Below are positions 45,759 through 54,763 of a DNA stretch of 64,000 nt, in pieces. This stretch comes from Ardenticatenaceae bacterium (lineage in GTDB: Bacteria; Chloroflexota; Anaerolineae; Promineifilales; Promineifilaceae). The stretch is from NCBI GenBank assembly GCA_020634235.1, contig JACKCB010000001.1:1054001-1118000 (forward strand). Direction: 5' to 3'. The notes under the pieces are model-generated. The model did no database searches. It saw only the letters and a list, made by a program, of their open reading frames with translations, and was not told the origin of the DNA. Within the stretch, counting starts at the first letter, position 1, and every line of letters begins with the position of its first letter. The position numbers and the translations under genes are program-made.

Positions 45759-46997
45759 ATGGAAAAACCTGTTGACGTGTTGTTGTGGCTTGACATTCAT
45801 AAAGAGAGTATCGCTCGCCTGTCTGTTACAGGGACCGCTGTTGAGAAGGGTACAAACCCGCCAGCGAAGTAAGAGAATTCAGGACGCAGCTAGCGGACTT
45901 GAATGCCTTGCGATCTTGGTGGCTGTGGTGGCATGAGCATCATTACGTTGCTATGGAAAGCACCGGCATTTTCTGGCGCAGCCGTGTACGCCATTCTTGA
46001 AGAAGCTTTTACGGATGACATGCACCTCTTGGTGGTGAATGCCCCCACTTAAAAAGGTTCCCCGGCCGGAAGACCGATATGCGCGATGCAGAATGGTTGG
46101 CTATCTTGCGGTGTGCCGGTCTCCCTACGCGGCAGTTTTTGTGCCCGAACGCGATATTCGGGATTTGCGTCAATTCACGCGGTATCGGAAGGCACTGATT
46201 GGGATATTACTTCCCAGAAAAACCGGATTGAAAGCCATTACAGTCGAGCGGATTTCGTCTGTCCTCCTCCTTTCTGTCCGATATCTTTGGCGCTTCCGGC
46301 CAGGCGATCATGGAGCAGTTGGGAGTGCAAGTTGGCTGGGTATCTCCCAGCAAAGTCTTGCAAAATGTCTCAAAGGGCGTGCCGCCAGAAGAACAACGAA
46401 ATCTTGACCAATCTAAACGGGTTGTCCGGAGCAGGCGCAAGCTGCTCAAGACAATTGGCTCACTTGCAAGAGACCTACAGGACAATTTCCGGAAGTGGAG
46501 CAAGACATTCGCGCTTAACTTTGCTACGGGTTCCTGAGGGGCCTATCGAATTGTTGGACACTATTCCGGGCATTGATCGCCCGCAGCCCATGCCGTTCTG
46601 GCTTCCATGGTGTGGATATGTCTGCTTTTCCCACCGCTGAGCATATCTGTTCCTGGGCTGGTCTTGCTCCCTGGCAACCATCAAAGCGCCGGCAAAAAAA
46701 GAAGAAGCAACGCCCCATTACGGCAAACCTGGCAACAATTATCTCAAGCACGATTCTTTGCGAAGTGGCCTGGGTGATTGCCCGCCGGTGGCTTGTCTGC
46801 TTGGTACCGGCATCTGTCTCAAACAACGGACGGGTGCCAAGCGAGCGATTGTTGCTTTGGCGCGGAAGTTGCTTGTCATTATCTACACCATCCGCTTACC
46901 AATTCAGCCATTACCAGAATTGTTGATGAACAACCTGCGAAGTTCTTGGGAACGCCGGCAGGCAGAGGCCACGTTTCGCAAGCAAAAGCGACGTTAA
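45759..46997 (+). pseudogene. IS110-family transposase, frameshifted
   Basis: Starts MEKPVDVLLWLDIHKESIA after GGAGTAAGG, matching the DEDD-type N-terminus (G/LDIHK). A stop follows at 45870-45872. Downstream family pieces appear in all three frames: GRKTDMRDAEWLA (~46065-46110), LRQFTRYRKALIG (~46165-46200), LLDTIPGID (~46550-46580), AFPTAEHICSWAGLAPW (~46625-46675), then GAKRAIVALARKLLVIIYTI and RRQAEATFRKQKRR to a stop at 46997. At least four frameshifts or stops, so it is inactive. The order is collinear with an intact ~400-residue enzyme. Confidence 0.85.
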
Positions 46998-47010
46998 CCG
47001 AATGGTGTAA

Positions 47011-47082
47011 GTGGATTATAGCGAACGGCGGCTATTTTTGCTATGGCATCTACCGCCCGCCAGCAATTCTAAATGTAAAACA
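47011..47082. repeat. 72-bp direct repeat, right copy
   Basis: Identical to 45469-45540. It follows directly on the transposase 3' end. Confidence 0.9.
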
Positions 47083-47103
47083 GAATCGTTCACTCCCCCC
47101 TCC

Positions 47104-47302
47104 GAAACGAGCCGAGAGGTCAAGCACCGGGGGCGTCGCCTCGGCGCTTCGCGCCTGGCGACGCCAATCAAAGCGGGGTTTTTTCAGTTTTTGGGGCGCT
47201 GCCCCAAAAACTGAAAAAACCCCATTGAGTTCCCCCGCGCGGGGCGCGAAGCGCCCTCGCGCGGGCCAGCGTTTGGGGAGCGAGCGCTTACTGCAAAACC
47301 TG
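47104..47302. repeat. Dispersed palindromic repeat, long copy
   Basis: About 199 bp of stacked inverted repeats: GGCGTCGCC/GGCGACGCC; a perfect 23-bp arm pair at 47175-47197 and 47201-47223 around a 3-nt loop; and a third GC-rich stem at ~47229-47262 (CCCGCGCG...CGCGCGGG). Its ends match the short copy at 30832-30957. It sits 22 bp from the IS110 right end and could have been an insertion target. Confidence 0.85.
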
Positions 47303-47486
47303 ATCAGCCGCCCAGCGCGATCTCGGGCAACCTTCTGCCCTTTTGCGCCCCTCTTTCCCCTACACTTAGAATTACTGACCGCCCACCCACCCCAAAACAA
47401 ACGTGGTGCGGGCGGCACGACGGCGGCCCGCACCACGGGTTGGGAGGCACGGCTTATGGGAAAGCGATCCGGGCTGCGGCCGGGCG

Positions 47487-48749
47487 CTAGATCAGGAGGC
47501 GCATGGGTTCTTCCATGAGGGCTTTGAACTGCTGCAGGTAACGCGCTGCTTCGGCTCCGTCGGTGGCCCGGTGGTCGGCGGAGATGGTGACTTTCATGCG
47601 GGTGCCCACGGCCAGTTCACCGTTCACGACCACCGGCACTTGCCGGGCGGAGCCAATGGCCAGAATGGCCGCATCGGGGGGATTGATGATGGCGATAAAG
47701 TGGTCTACGTCGAACCCGCCCAGGTTGCTCACGGTAAATGTGCCGTCTTGCACGTCGTCTGGTGATATTTTGCCGGCGCGGGCGCGGGCAATCATGGCCC
47801 GGTTGTCCGCAGCAATCTTGGATAGGGTGGCGGTGTCGGTGTTCTTCTGCACCACGGTGAGCAGGCCACCCTCTACGGCTACCGCGCTGCCCACGTTGAT
47901 GGCCTTGTGCTGGATGATCTGGTCGCCGGCAAAGGCGGCGTTGAGGTTGGGGAAGTCGCGCAGGGCCAGGGCGGCCGCCTTGACGATCAGGTCGTTGACG
48001 GTGACTTTCTCGTCTTCGGGCAGCAGGGCGTTGATCTGCTTGCGCAGGGCCAGGGCCGGGGCCATGTCTATCTCGCTGGTGACGTAGAAGTGGGGTACGG
48101 TGGTCTTGCTTTCGGTCATGCGGCGGGCGATGGCCTGGCGCAGCCGGGTGAGGGGGACGGTGACCTGGTCGCCCCCGGCCGGGAGGGGGGGCGGCGTTGG
48201 TTCGGGGGCGGGCAGCGTTGGGACCATCAGCGGCAGCGCTGGCTGGCTCTCCGAGAAACCGGCCACATCAGTTTTGCGCACACGCCCGCCAGGCCCGGTG
48301 CCACTGACCTGGCGCAAATCCACGCCCAGCTCGCGGGCCAGCCGGCGAGCAACGGGGGTGGCTTTGACGCCGCCGGGGAATTCGTCGCTGGCGGTCCCGG
48401 CCGGGGGTGCCGGGGGAAGCGGCGCGGGTGCTGGTTCGGTAGGGGCGGGGGTGGCGGCGGGGGCAGGTGGGGTGGTGGTCCCGGCCGGGGACAGGCCAGA
48501 GATATCCTCATCCGCCGCCCCCACAATCGCCAGGTTGGCGCCAATGGGCACCACCGCGCCTTCATCCTCTAGCAGGCGCAGCAGCACGCCAGCCACATGC
48601 GATTCCAGCTCCAGGGTCGCCTTATCCGACTCAATTTCGGCCACGACATCTCCTTTATTGACCTCGTCGCCCACCTTCTTCAGCCAGCCAACCAGGACCC
48701 CTTCGCGCATGTCAAAACCCAGCTTGGGCATTACAATGAACTCGGCCAT
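47487..48749 (-). CDS. 2-oxoacid dehydrogenase E2 (dihydrolipoamide acyltransferase)
   Basis: The 420-residue core enzyme of a pyruvate or branched-chain 2-oxoacid dehydrogenase. A lipoyl domain (residues 1-78, lipoyl Lys in EIESDKATLE) is followed by a Pro/Ala/Thr hinge, a peripheral-subunit-binding domain (KATPVARRLARELGVDLRQVSGTGPGGRV) and the catalytic domain ending ADHRATDGAEAARYL. The catalytic motif is DHRATDG where most have DHRVVDG; His and Asp are intact. Overlaps the E1beta stop by one base. Confidence 0.93.
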   Translation of the reverse strand: MAEFIVMPKLGFDMREGVLVGWLKKVGDEVNKGDVVAEIESDKATLELESHVAGVLLRLLEDEGAVVPIGANLAIVGAADEDISGLSPAGTTTPPAPAATPAPTEPAPAPLPPAPPAGTASDEFPGGVKATPVARRLARELGVDLRQVSGTGPGGRVRKTDVAGFSESQPALPLMVPTLPAPEPTPPPLPAGGDQVTVPLTRLRQAIARRMTESKTTVPHFYVTSEIDMAPALALRKQINALLPEDEKVTVNDLIVKAAALALRDFPNLNAAFAGDQIIQHKAINVGSAVAVEGGLLTVVQKNTDTATLSKIAADNRAMIARARAGKISPDDVQDGTFTVSNLGGFDVDHFIAIINPPDAAILAIGSARQVPVVVNGELAVGTRMKVTISADHRATDGAEAARYLQQFKALMEEPMRLLI

Positions 48750-49720
48750 TACAAAATCTCCTTTACCGCCGCAATCACCCGATCCGCATTAATCAGCGCC
48801 GACTGTTCCAGTTCACGCGAGTAGGGCAGCGGCACTTCCAGTTGGGCCACCCGCTTCACCGGCGCGTCCATGTAGTCGAACCCCTCTTCCTGCAAGCGGG
48901 CGGCGATCTCGGCGCCAATGCCGTAAGAGCGATGGCCCTCTTCCACAATCACCGCTTTGAAGGTCTTACGGAACGAAGCCAACACCGGCCCCATGTCCAG
49001 TGGGCGCAGCGAGCGCAAATCGACCACTTCCGCCTCGATGCCCTGCTTGGCCAGCCGTTCTGCCGCCTCCATGGCCACCATCATCCCCTGGGCATAAGCC
49101 ACCAGGGTGACGTCGGAACCTTCGCGCTTGACGTCTGAAACGCCCATGGGCACGATGTAGTCCTCTTCCGGCACTTCGCCGCGAATCTGGTAAAGGGTGT
49201 GATGCTCAATAAACAGCACCGGATCATCGCTGCGAATGGCCGCTTTCAGCAGCCCTTTGGCATCATAGGGCGTGCTGGGCGAAACCACCTTCAGGCCGGG
49301 GAAGTGGGCGAAGATGACATCGGGGGTGTGGCTGTGGGTGGCGCCTAGCTGCCGCCCGCCGCCGCCCGGCGCACGGAAGACCACCGGGCACTTCATCTGC
49401 CCACCAAACATGTAATGGACCTTCGCCGCGTGGTTGATGATGGCATCAAAGGCCACAAAGGCGAAGTTGATGGTCATGAATTCGGCCACCGGCCGGAGAC
49501 CATTCATCGCCGCCCCGGCCGCGGCCCCGCCAATCACCATCTCCGAAATCGGCGTATCGCGCACCCGCTTATCGCCAAACTCATCGTGGAAGCCGCGCGT
49601 GACCGCGTAGGTGCCGCCCCACACGCCAACTTCCTCACCCATGATGAAGACGCGTTCATCCCGGTGCATCTCTTCGCGTAACGCGTCGGTAATTGCCTGT
49701 CGCATTGTTATTCGTGCCAT
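48749..49720 (-). CDS. 2-oxoacid dehydrogenase E1 beta subunit
   Basis: A 323-residue transketolase-like subunit. Starts MARITMRQAITDALREEM, then GEEVGVWGGTYAVTRGF, the conserved PISEMVIGGAAAGAA and RAPGGGGRQLGATHSH. It pairs with E1alpha to decarboxylate the 2-oxoacid with thiamine diphosphate. It is 24 bp after E1alpha and coupled to E2. Sequence resembles acetoin/pyruvate dehydrogenase beta chains. Confidence 0.95.
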   Translation of the reverse strand: MARITMRQAITDALREEMHRDERVFIMGEEVGVWGGTYAVTRGFHDEFGDKRVRDTPISEMVIGGAAAGAAMNGLRPVAEFMTINFAFVAFDAIINHAAKVHYMFGGQMKCPVVFRAPGGGGRQLGATHSHTPDVIFAHFPGLKVVSPSTPYDAKGLLKAAIRSDDPVLFIEHHTLYQIRGEVPEEDYIVPMGVSDVKREGSDVTLVAYAQGMMVAMEAAERLAKQGIEAEVVDLRSLRPLDMGPVLASFRKTFKAVIVEEGHRSYGIGAEIAARLQEEGFDYMDAPVKRVAQLEVPLPYSRELEQSALINADRVIAAVKEIL

Positions 49721-49744
49721 GATAGTTGCGCCTCCGTTGCTGGC

Positions 49745-50704
49745 CTATGATTCCACGTAAATGTTAGCAAATAGATCGGCGAGGGATGGCAGCGGCGATT
49801 CCTCGGCGAAGCGCACGGCCGCTTCTACTTCGGCCTCCACCGCCTGGTCAATCGCTTCCAACTCCTCACGGGTTGCCGCCAATTCGGCCAGCAAATGGCG
49901 CTCCAGAATGCCAATGGGGTCATCCTCGCGCCACTTCTCCACCTCTTCCCGCGTGCGATAGCGCAGCGGGTCGCCCATGCTGTGCCCTTCGTAGCGGTAG
50001 GTAATCATCTCCAGGAACTGCGGCCCCTCGCCGCGGCGGATGGCCGCCAGCGCCTCGCTGGTGGCCTCATAGACAGCCATGATGTCCATGCCATCGACTT
50101 GCTTGCCCTGCAGGCCATAGCCCAGCGCCTTGTCGATCATGCGCGGCACGGCGGAAGCGCGGTTGACCGCCGTGCCCATGCCGTACTGGTTGTTCTCGCA
50201 GATCCAGACCACGGGCAGCTTCCAAACGCCGGCCAGGTTCAAAGATTCGTGGAAATAGCCAATGTTGGTGGAGCCGTCACCAAAATAGCAGAGAACGGCG
50301 TTGCTTGTTTGGCGGTAGTTTTCGGCCAGGGCAATGCCTGTGGCCAGGGGTAAATGGCCGCCAACAACGGCGTAACCGCCCCAGTAGTGGCGCTCCACGT
50401 CGGCCAGGTGCATGGAGCCGCCCCGGCCCTGGCTGACGCCGGTGGCTTTGCCCAGGAGTTCGGCCATGATTTTGCCCGTGTCGGAGCCAACGGCCAGGGC
50501 GTGGCCATGGTCACGGTAGGCGGTGATGACGTGGTCGCCCGCCTGCCGGGCGGCGATGCTGCCCACGGCCACCGCTTCCTGGCCGATGTAGAGGTGCAGA
50601 AAACCGCCAATCTTGCCAAGCTGGTACAACTCGGCACAGCGCTGTTCAAACCGGCGAATCAGGACCATTTGCCGGTACCATTCCAACAACGTTTCTTTTT
50701 TCAT
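49745..50704 (-). CDS. 2-oxoacid dehydrogenase E1 alpha subunit
   Basis: A 319-residue ThDP-binding subunit, with ThDP motif GDGSTNIGYFHESLNLAGVWKLPVVWICENN and the RGGSMHL and YRYEGHSMGDP loop typical of pyruvate dehydrogenase E1alpha. The start at 50704 follows AGAAAGGAG. It opens the E1alpha-E1beta-E2 operon; the E3 (lipoamide dehydrogenase) gene is not in the window. Substrate is most likely pyruvate, but acetoin or branched-chain acids cannot be excluded. Confidence 0.94.
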   Translation of the reverse strand: MKKETLLEWYRQMVLIRRFEQRCAELYQLGKIGGFLHLYIGQEAVAVGSIAARQAGDHVITAYRDHGHALAVGSDTGKIMAELLGKATGVSQGRGGSMHLADVERHYWGGYAVVGGHLPLATGIALAENYRQTSNAVLCYFGDGSTNIGYFHESLNLAGVWKLPVVWICENNQYGMGTAVNRASAVPRMIDKALGYGLQGKQVDGMDIMAVYEATSEALAAIRRGEGPQFLEMITYRYEGHSMGDPLRYRTREEVEKWREDDPIGILERHLLAELAATREELEAIDQAVEAEVEAAVRFAEESPLPSLADLFANIYVES

Positions 50705-51182
50705 GCAAAACTCCTTTCTGCGAGTTGGGTTGTCAGGTTGTCGCCTGTCCGTTTTTCGGCTTGCTGACCCGCCATGGTTTCTGCAGCCAGATGGCGGGGA
50801 GGCTAACACTGGGAGGCTTCCCGGCCGGGTACAGCCACCCACAATGCAGCTCGCAGCCAGTCTGGTGGGCGTCACTTAGTGAGTGTCTAAAGACAACTTC
50901 CCTTTTTTGTTTGTAGTAACCGCTTTAGCGGTCTGGGCGGCTGAAGCCGCTACTACAAACTAATTTCTGGACGCTCACTTAGCTAACGCCGCCGTTATGC
51001 ATTCGATGGCCATTGATTTGGAAAGCCGTGCGCCGGTTAACCCGGCGTAGGTGCGCAGTGGGAGCGTTAGTTTAGCAAACTTGGGCAAGGCTGGCTAGCA
51101 GGAGTTCCGGGCGGCAGCACGCCCACAGATGGCCTTGCCTCGCCCCCTGTGAGCCAGGGCGCGGCCGGGACCGTGATGCGCT
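50705..51182. other. Intergenic region with a MITE-like element
   Basis: Nearly 480 bp between two leftward genes. It contains one CCGGCCGGG site near 50822 and the small element at 50880-50977. The remaining sequence shows no convincing ORF. The E1alpha promoter must be here but was not identified. Confidence 0.5.
50880..50977. mobile_element. MITE-like miniature element
   Basis: A 98-bp palindromic element flanked by CTTAG on both sides (50875-50879, 50978-50982). Its ends TGAGTGTCTAAAGA and TTTCTGGACGCTCA are imperfect inverted repeats. Inside is a perfect TTTGTAGTA...TACTACAAA pair enclosing hairpins ACCGCTTTAGCGGT and CGGCTGAAGCCG. No coding capacity. Confidence 0.6.
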
Positions 51183-52112
51183 TCATGTTGGGGCATGGCC
51201 AACCTGCGCCCCCTGGGCATCCACGGGCAAAATCCAGGCGCGGCTAGGCAACCCGGCCGGGGCAAAAGCCGCCTGGATGGCCGCGGCAATCGCCTGGTGG
51301 TTGTCCGGCGCAAAAGCGAGCAGGCTGGGGCCGGCGCCGCTCAGGGCCACGCCGGCCGCGCCGGCCGCGTAGGCTGCGGCAAAGGCCGCGGCCATACCGG
51401 GGATGAGCGGCAGCCGGTAGGGCTGGTGCAGGCGGTCCTGCATGGCCAGGGGCAGCCGCTGGTAATCGCCGGCGGCCAGGGCGCGCACCAGCAGGGCCAG
51501 CCGGCCAGCGTTAAAGATGGCATCGGCCAGCGGCACCTGGCGCGGCAGGGCGGCCCGCGCCGTGGCGGTGGGCAAATCGAAGTCGGGTAGGACGATGACC
51601 ACCTGCTGCGGTGGCAGGGGGATTGGCTCGACGTGCAGTTGGCCATCCGCCGCCTGGTTGATGAGGACCAGGCCACCCAACCCGGCCGGGACCACGTTAT
51701 CCGGGTGGCCTTCCATCGCTGCCGCCAGGCGCAGGATTTCGGCCTGGCTCAGGCCGCCATCGACCAGGGCGTTGGCGGCCAGCATGCCGCCCAATACGGC
51801 CGCGGCGCTGCTGCCCAGGCCGCTGCCCACCGGAATCCGGTTGTGCTGCGTGATGTGCAGCCCGGCCGGGCTGTGGCCAAGGTGGGCAAAAATGCGTGCC
51901 GCGGCCTGGGCGACCAGGTTGCGCGCGTCGCCGGGCAGCCGGCCCGCGCCCTCACCGTGGATGGTGATGTGCAGATCGTTGGGATAGGCCCCGGCCGGGG
52001 CGGCGGCCAGGGTGACCTCGTTGTACAGCCCCAGGGCCAGCCCCAGGCAGTCGAAGCCGGGGCCGAGGTTGGCGGTGGTGGCGGGGATGGTGACGGTTAC
52101 GGTAGCGGGCAT
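51183..52112 (-). CDS. thrB: Homoserine kinase
   Basis: GHMP-family kinase that phosphorylates homoserine for threonine synthase. The 309-residue protein begins VTVTIPATTANLGPGFDCLGLAL, has the ATP loop RIPVGSGLGSSAAAVLGGM and the C-terminal GVALSGAGPSLLAF motif. The start at 52112 drops five extra residues and fits the family. The gene is divergent from the RlmI-type methyltransferase gene and separate from thrC at 32.3 kb. Confidence 0.95.
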   Translation of the reverse strand: MPATVTVTIPATTANLGPGFDCLGLALGLYNEVTLAAAPAGAYPNDLHITIHGEGAGRLPGDARNLVAQAAARIFAHLGHSPAGLHITQHNRIPVGSGLGSSAAAVLGGMLAANALVDGGLSQAEILRLAAAMEGHPDNVVPAGLGGLVLINQAADGQLHVEPIPLPPQQVVIVLPDFDLPTATARAALPRQVPLADAIFNAGRLALLVRALAAGDYQRLPLAMQDRLHQPYRLPLIPGMAAAFAAAYAAGAAGVALSGAGPSLLAFAPDNHQAIAAAIQAAFAPAGLPSRAWILPVDAQGAQVGHAPT

Positions 52113-52195
52113 GGCAGGTCTCATGATTGGTGATGGGTGATTCGTGTGCCGGCAATTGTGCGGTTAGAATAGGGATTGTGCAACAGGGAACAACC

Positions 52196-53437
52196 ATGAC
52201 GGCGACGATTCATCTGCCGGCGATGACGCCCCCGGCCGGGCCACACATCGCCATCCACCTCACTCCCAGCGCCGAGCGGGCCATCCGCGCCGGCCATCCC
52301 TGGCTGTTTGACCAGGGCATCCGCCGCCAGAGCCACCCCGGCCCGGCCGGGGCGCTGGCCGTGCTCTTCGACCGCAAACGGCGCTTCCTGGCTGTGGGGC
52401 TCTATGACCCCGATTCACCCATTCGGGTGCGGGTCCTGCAAGCGGGCACGCCGGCCACCATCGACACCGCCTGGTTCCAGGCGCGGCTGGCGGCGGCCTA
52501 TGCCCGCCGCGCCCCGCTGCACCAGTCGCCGGCCACCACCGGCTACCGGCTGGTGCATGGCGAGAATGACGGCCTGCCGGGGCTGGTGCTGGACCGTTAC
52601 GACCAGGTGGGGGTGCTGAAACTGGACACAGCCGCCTGGCTGCCCCATCTGCCGGGGCTGCTGGCGGCGCTGCTGGCGGTGGTGCCGCTGCGCCAGGTGG
52701 TGCTGCGCCTCAGCCGGCGTATAGCGCAGGCCGGCGCGCCCGTGTATGACGGGCGGACGGTGGTGGGAGAGGCGGTCACCCGGCCGGTGCTGTTCCGGGA
52801 AAATGGCTTGCAGTTTGCCGCCGACGTGGTACAGGGGCAGAAGACCGGCTTCTTTTTTGACCATCGCGATAACCGGGCACGGGTGGAGACGCTGGCCCAG
52901 GGGCGGGAAACGCTGAACGTCTTTGCCTACAGTGGCGCTTTCTCGCTGTATGCGGCGCGGGGTGGGGCGCCCGCGGTGCTCAGCCTGGATGGCAGCCGGC
53001 CGGCGCTGGACGCGGCCGGGCAAAACTTCCAGCTCAACCGGCATGTGCCGGCGGTGGCGGCTGCCCAGCATGAGCTGCTGGCTGCCGATGCCTTTGCCGC
53101 CCTGCCCCGTTTGCAGGCCGACGGCCGCCGCTTTGACCTGGTGATTATCGACCCGCCGGCGCTGGCCAAGAGCCAACCGGAGGTAGCCGGGGCGCTGGCC
53201 GCCTATGGCCGGCTGGTGGAAAGTGGGGTGCGTTTGCTCCGGCCGGGGGGCATCCTGGTGATGGCTTCGTGTACCGCCAGAGTGAGTGCCGCGCAGTTCT
53301 TTGACGCTGTACACCAGGCGGCGCAGGCCGCCGGCCGGCCGCTGCGCGAACTGACCCGCACCGGCCACGCGCTGGACCATCCGGTCAGCTTTAGGGAGGG
53401 GGCTTACCTGAAATGTCTCTTTGCGGCGGTGGGGTGA
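52196..53437 (+). CDS. Class I SAM-dependent rRNA methyltransferase (RlmI-like)
   Basis: A 413-residue methyltransferase. An N-terminal PUA-like domain (GHPWLFDQGIRR to YDPDSPIRVRVL) leads to a middle RlmI-type region (GENDGLPGLVLDRYD, QGQKTGFFFDHRDNR) and a Rossmann fold with LNVFAYSGAFSLYAARGGAPAVLSLDGS as the SAM site and IIDPPALAKS as the catalytic loop. RlmI makes 23S rRNA 5-methylcytosine; relatives modify other sites. The start 52196 follows CAGGGAAC. Confidence 0.9.
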   Translation: MTATIHLPAMTPPAGPHIAIHLTPSAERAIRAGHPWLFDQGIRRQSHPGPAGALAVLFDRKRRFLAVGLYDPDSPIRVRVLQAGTPATIDTAWFQARLAAAYARRAPLHQSPATTGYRLVHGENDGLPGLVLDRYDQVGVLKLDTAAWLPHLPGLLAALLAVVPLRQVVLRLSRRIAQAGAPVYDGRTVVGEAVTRPVLFRENGLQFAADVVQGQKTGFFFDHRDNRARVETLAQGRETLNVFAYSGAFSLYAARGGAPAVLSLDGSRPALDAAGQNFQLNRHVPAVAAAQHELLAADAFAALPRLQADGRRFDLVIIDPPALAKSQPEVAGALAAYGRLVESGVRLLRPGGILVMASCTARVSAAQFFDAVHQAAQAAGRPLRELTRTGHALDHPVSFREGAYLKCLFAAVG

Positions 53438-53731
53438 GTCCCGGCCGGGGGAGGTTGTTCCTGTTCACTTTGTCAAAGCATGATTGGATTGAGGTGCGGC
53501 GCGCCTTGAATGACCGTGAGAACCTGGTTAAGGAGCGAATTAAGCTCAGCACGGTGCGGTCAGTGCGCGGGATTTTCGCCGAAGCATATCGCCAGGCGAA
53601 TTGAACAGGGCCTGATGACGCGCCAGAAGGGGATCTATCGCCGCGTGGCCAGCCCATAGTAACTGGGGCCTACGTGCGCCCGTTCCCAGGCTTCGGGTCC
53701 GGTTGCCCGAACATGCCGGTGGGGCAAAGCT
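53438..53731. other. Intergenic region, possible coding remnant
   Basis: Contains a moderate-GC stretch (53460-53605) whose plus-strand translation TLSKHDWIEVRRALNDREN and following residues looks protein-like, ending in a stop at 53602. No start signal and no recognised family, so a decayed gene fragment is possible. A CCGGCCGGGG site lies near 53443. Confidence 0.3.
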
Positions 53732-54763
53732 TCAGGGCACCAGCAGCAGCTTGCCTGTTACCTGGCCTGCTTGCAGCCGCGCCAGCGCCGCCAGCCCCTC
53801 GGCCAGCGGATAGACCGTGTCGATCACCGGCTGCAGCCGCCCGGCAAAGAGCAGCCCCATCACCTTCTCGTAGGCGCTGTGCGGCCCCATGGTGCTGCCG
53901 ATGATGCTGAGATGCTTACCGAACATCAGTCGATTGTCGAACTCAAAGCGGGGGCCGCTGGTGTTGCCCACGGTGAGCAGCCGCCCGCCGCGGCACAAGG
54001 CACGCAGCGACAACTGGTAAGTTGCCGCCCCAACGTTGTCCACCACCACGTCCACGCCACGCCGGCCGGTGAGCTTGTAAACGGCACGGCTCCAATCCTC
54101 GGTGTGGCGGTTGATGAGCACATCCGCCCCCAGCGCTTCGGCCTGGGCCAGCTTCTCGTCGGTTGAACCCACGACGATGATGCGGTTGGCCCCGGCCAGC
54201 CGGGCGATCTGGATGGCCGCGGTGTTGACGCCGCCACCCGCGCCCACAATCAGCACGTCCTCGCCGGCCTGCAGCCGGCCGCGTTCGATGAGCGAGTGCC
54301 AGGCGGTGACAAAGACGAGCGAGGCGGCGGCGGCGGCAGCAAACGTCACGTTGTCGGGCATCTTGAGCAGGTTGCGGGCGGGCACGGCGATGTACTCGGC
54401 ATAGAAGCCGGGCCGATGCTCACCCAGGAGGGCAAAACGCTCGCACATATTCTCCCGGCCGGAGCGGCAAAACTCACAGGTAAGGCAGCCGGTGGTGGGG
54501 TCCACGGCCACGCGGTCACCCACGGCAAAGCCGGTTACGTCGGATCCCACTTCGGCCACCACGCCGGCCCCATCGCTGCCCAGCACGTGGGGGAAGCGCA
54601 GTTTTAGCGCCGGCCAGCCGGCCATCACCCACAAGTCCAGCCCATTGAGCGCGGCGGCGTGAACGCGCAGCAGCACCTCGTCGCGGCCAATCCCCGGCCG
54701 GGGTAGTTCCCCGTAAGCTACCTGCTCCAACCCCCCATGCGCTTGCAAGAATATCGCCTTCAT
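53732..54763 (-). CDS. Zinc-binding medium-chain alcohol dehydrogenase/quinone reductase
   Basis: A 343-residue MDR oxidoreductase. Structural zinc Cys cluster CLTCEFCRSGRENMC at ~94-108, nucleotide motif VLIVGAGGGVNTAAIQIA at ~168-185 and the substrate-domain HVLGSDGAGVVAEVG. The catalytic-zinc Cys at the usual C-G-T position is replaced by Leu-Asn-Gly-Leu-Asp, hinting at reductase rather than classical alcohol dehydrogenase chemistry. It is divergent from pckA, with a shared regulatory spacer. Confidence 0.88.
   Translation of the reverse strand: MKAIFLQAHGGLEQVAYGELPRPGIGRDEVLLRVHAAALNGLDLWVMAGWPALKLRFPHVLGSDGAGVVAEVGSDVTGFAVGDRVAVDPTTGCLTCEFCRSGRENMCERFALLGEHRPGFYAEYIAVPARNLLKMPDNVTFAAAAAASLVFVTAWHSLIERGRLQAGEDVLIVGAGGGVNTAAIQIARLAGANRIIVVGSTDEKLAQAEALGADVLINRHTEDWSRAVYKLTGRRGVDVVVDNVGAATYQLSLRALCRGGRLLTVGNTSGPRFEFDNRLMFGKHLSIIGSTMGPHSAYEKVMGLLFAGRLQPVIDTVYPLAEGLAALARLQAGQVTGKLLLVP

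Larger units (their letters stand above)
45541..47082 (+). mobile_element. Decayed IS110-family insertion element
   Basis: Spans the non-coding left end, the broken transposase gene and the right end that contains the 72-bp repeat. No terminal inverted repeats are visible, as is normal for IS110. Base composition and codon use differ from the host genes. The boundaries are estimates based on the repeat. Confidence 0.7.

Noticed and set aside
45759..46997. Functional transposase
   Set aside because: Family motifs are split over three frames with an early stop at 45870, so it is called a pseudogene.
47396..47460. Inverted repeat GTGCGGGC...GCCCGCAC downstream of the E2 gene
   Set aside because: GTGCGGGCGGCACGACGGCGGCCCGCAC-like pairing probably forms a stem and may terminate the operon, but no T tract follows and it overlaps low-complexity sequence; not strong enough to list.
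53391..53657. Minus-strand ORF of 88 codons
   Set aside because: Overlaps the methyltransferase end and lacks any ribosome site or domain; noise.
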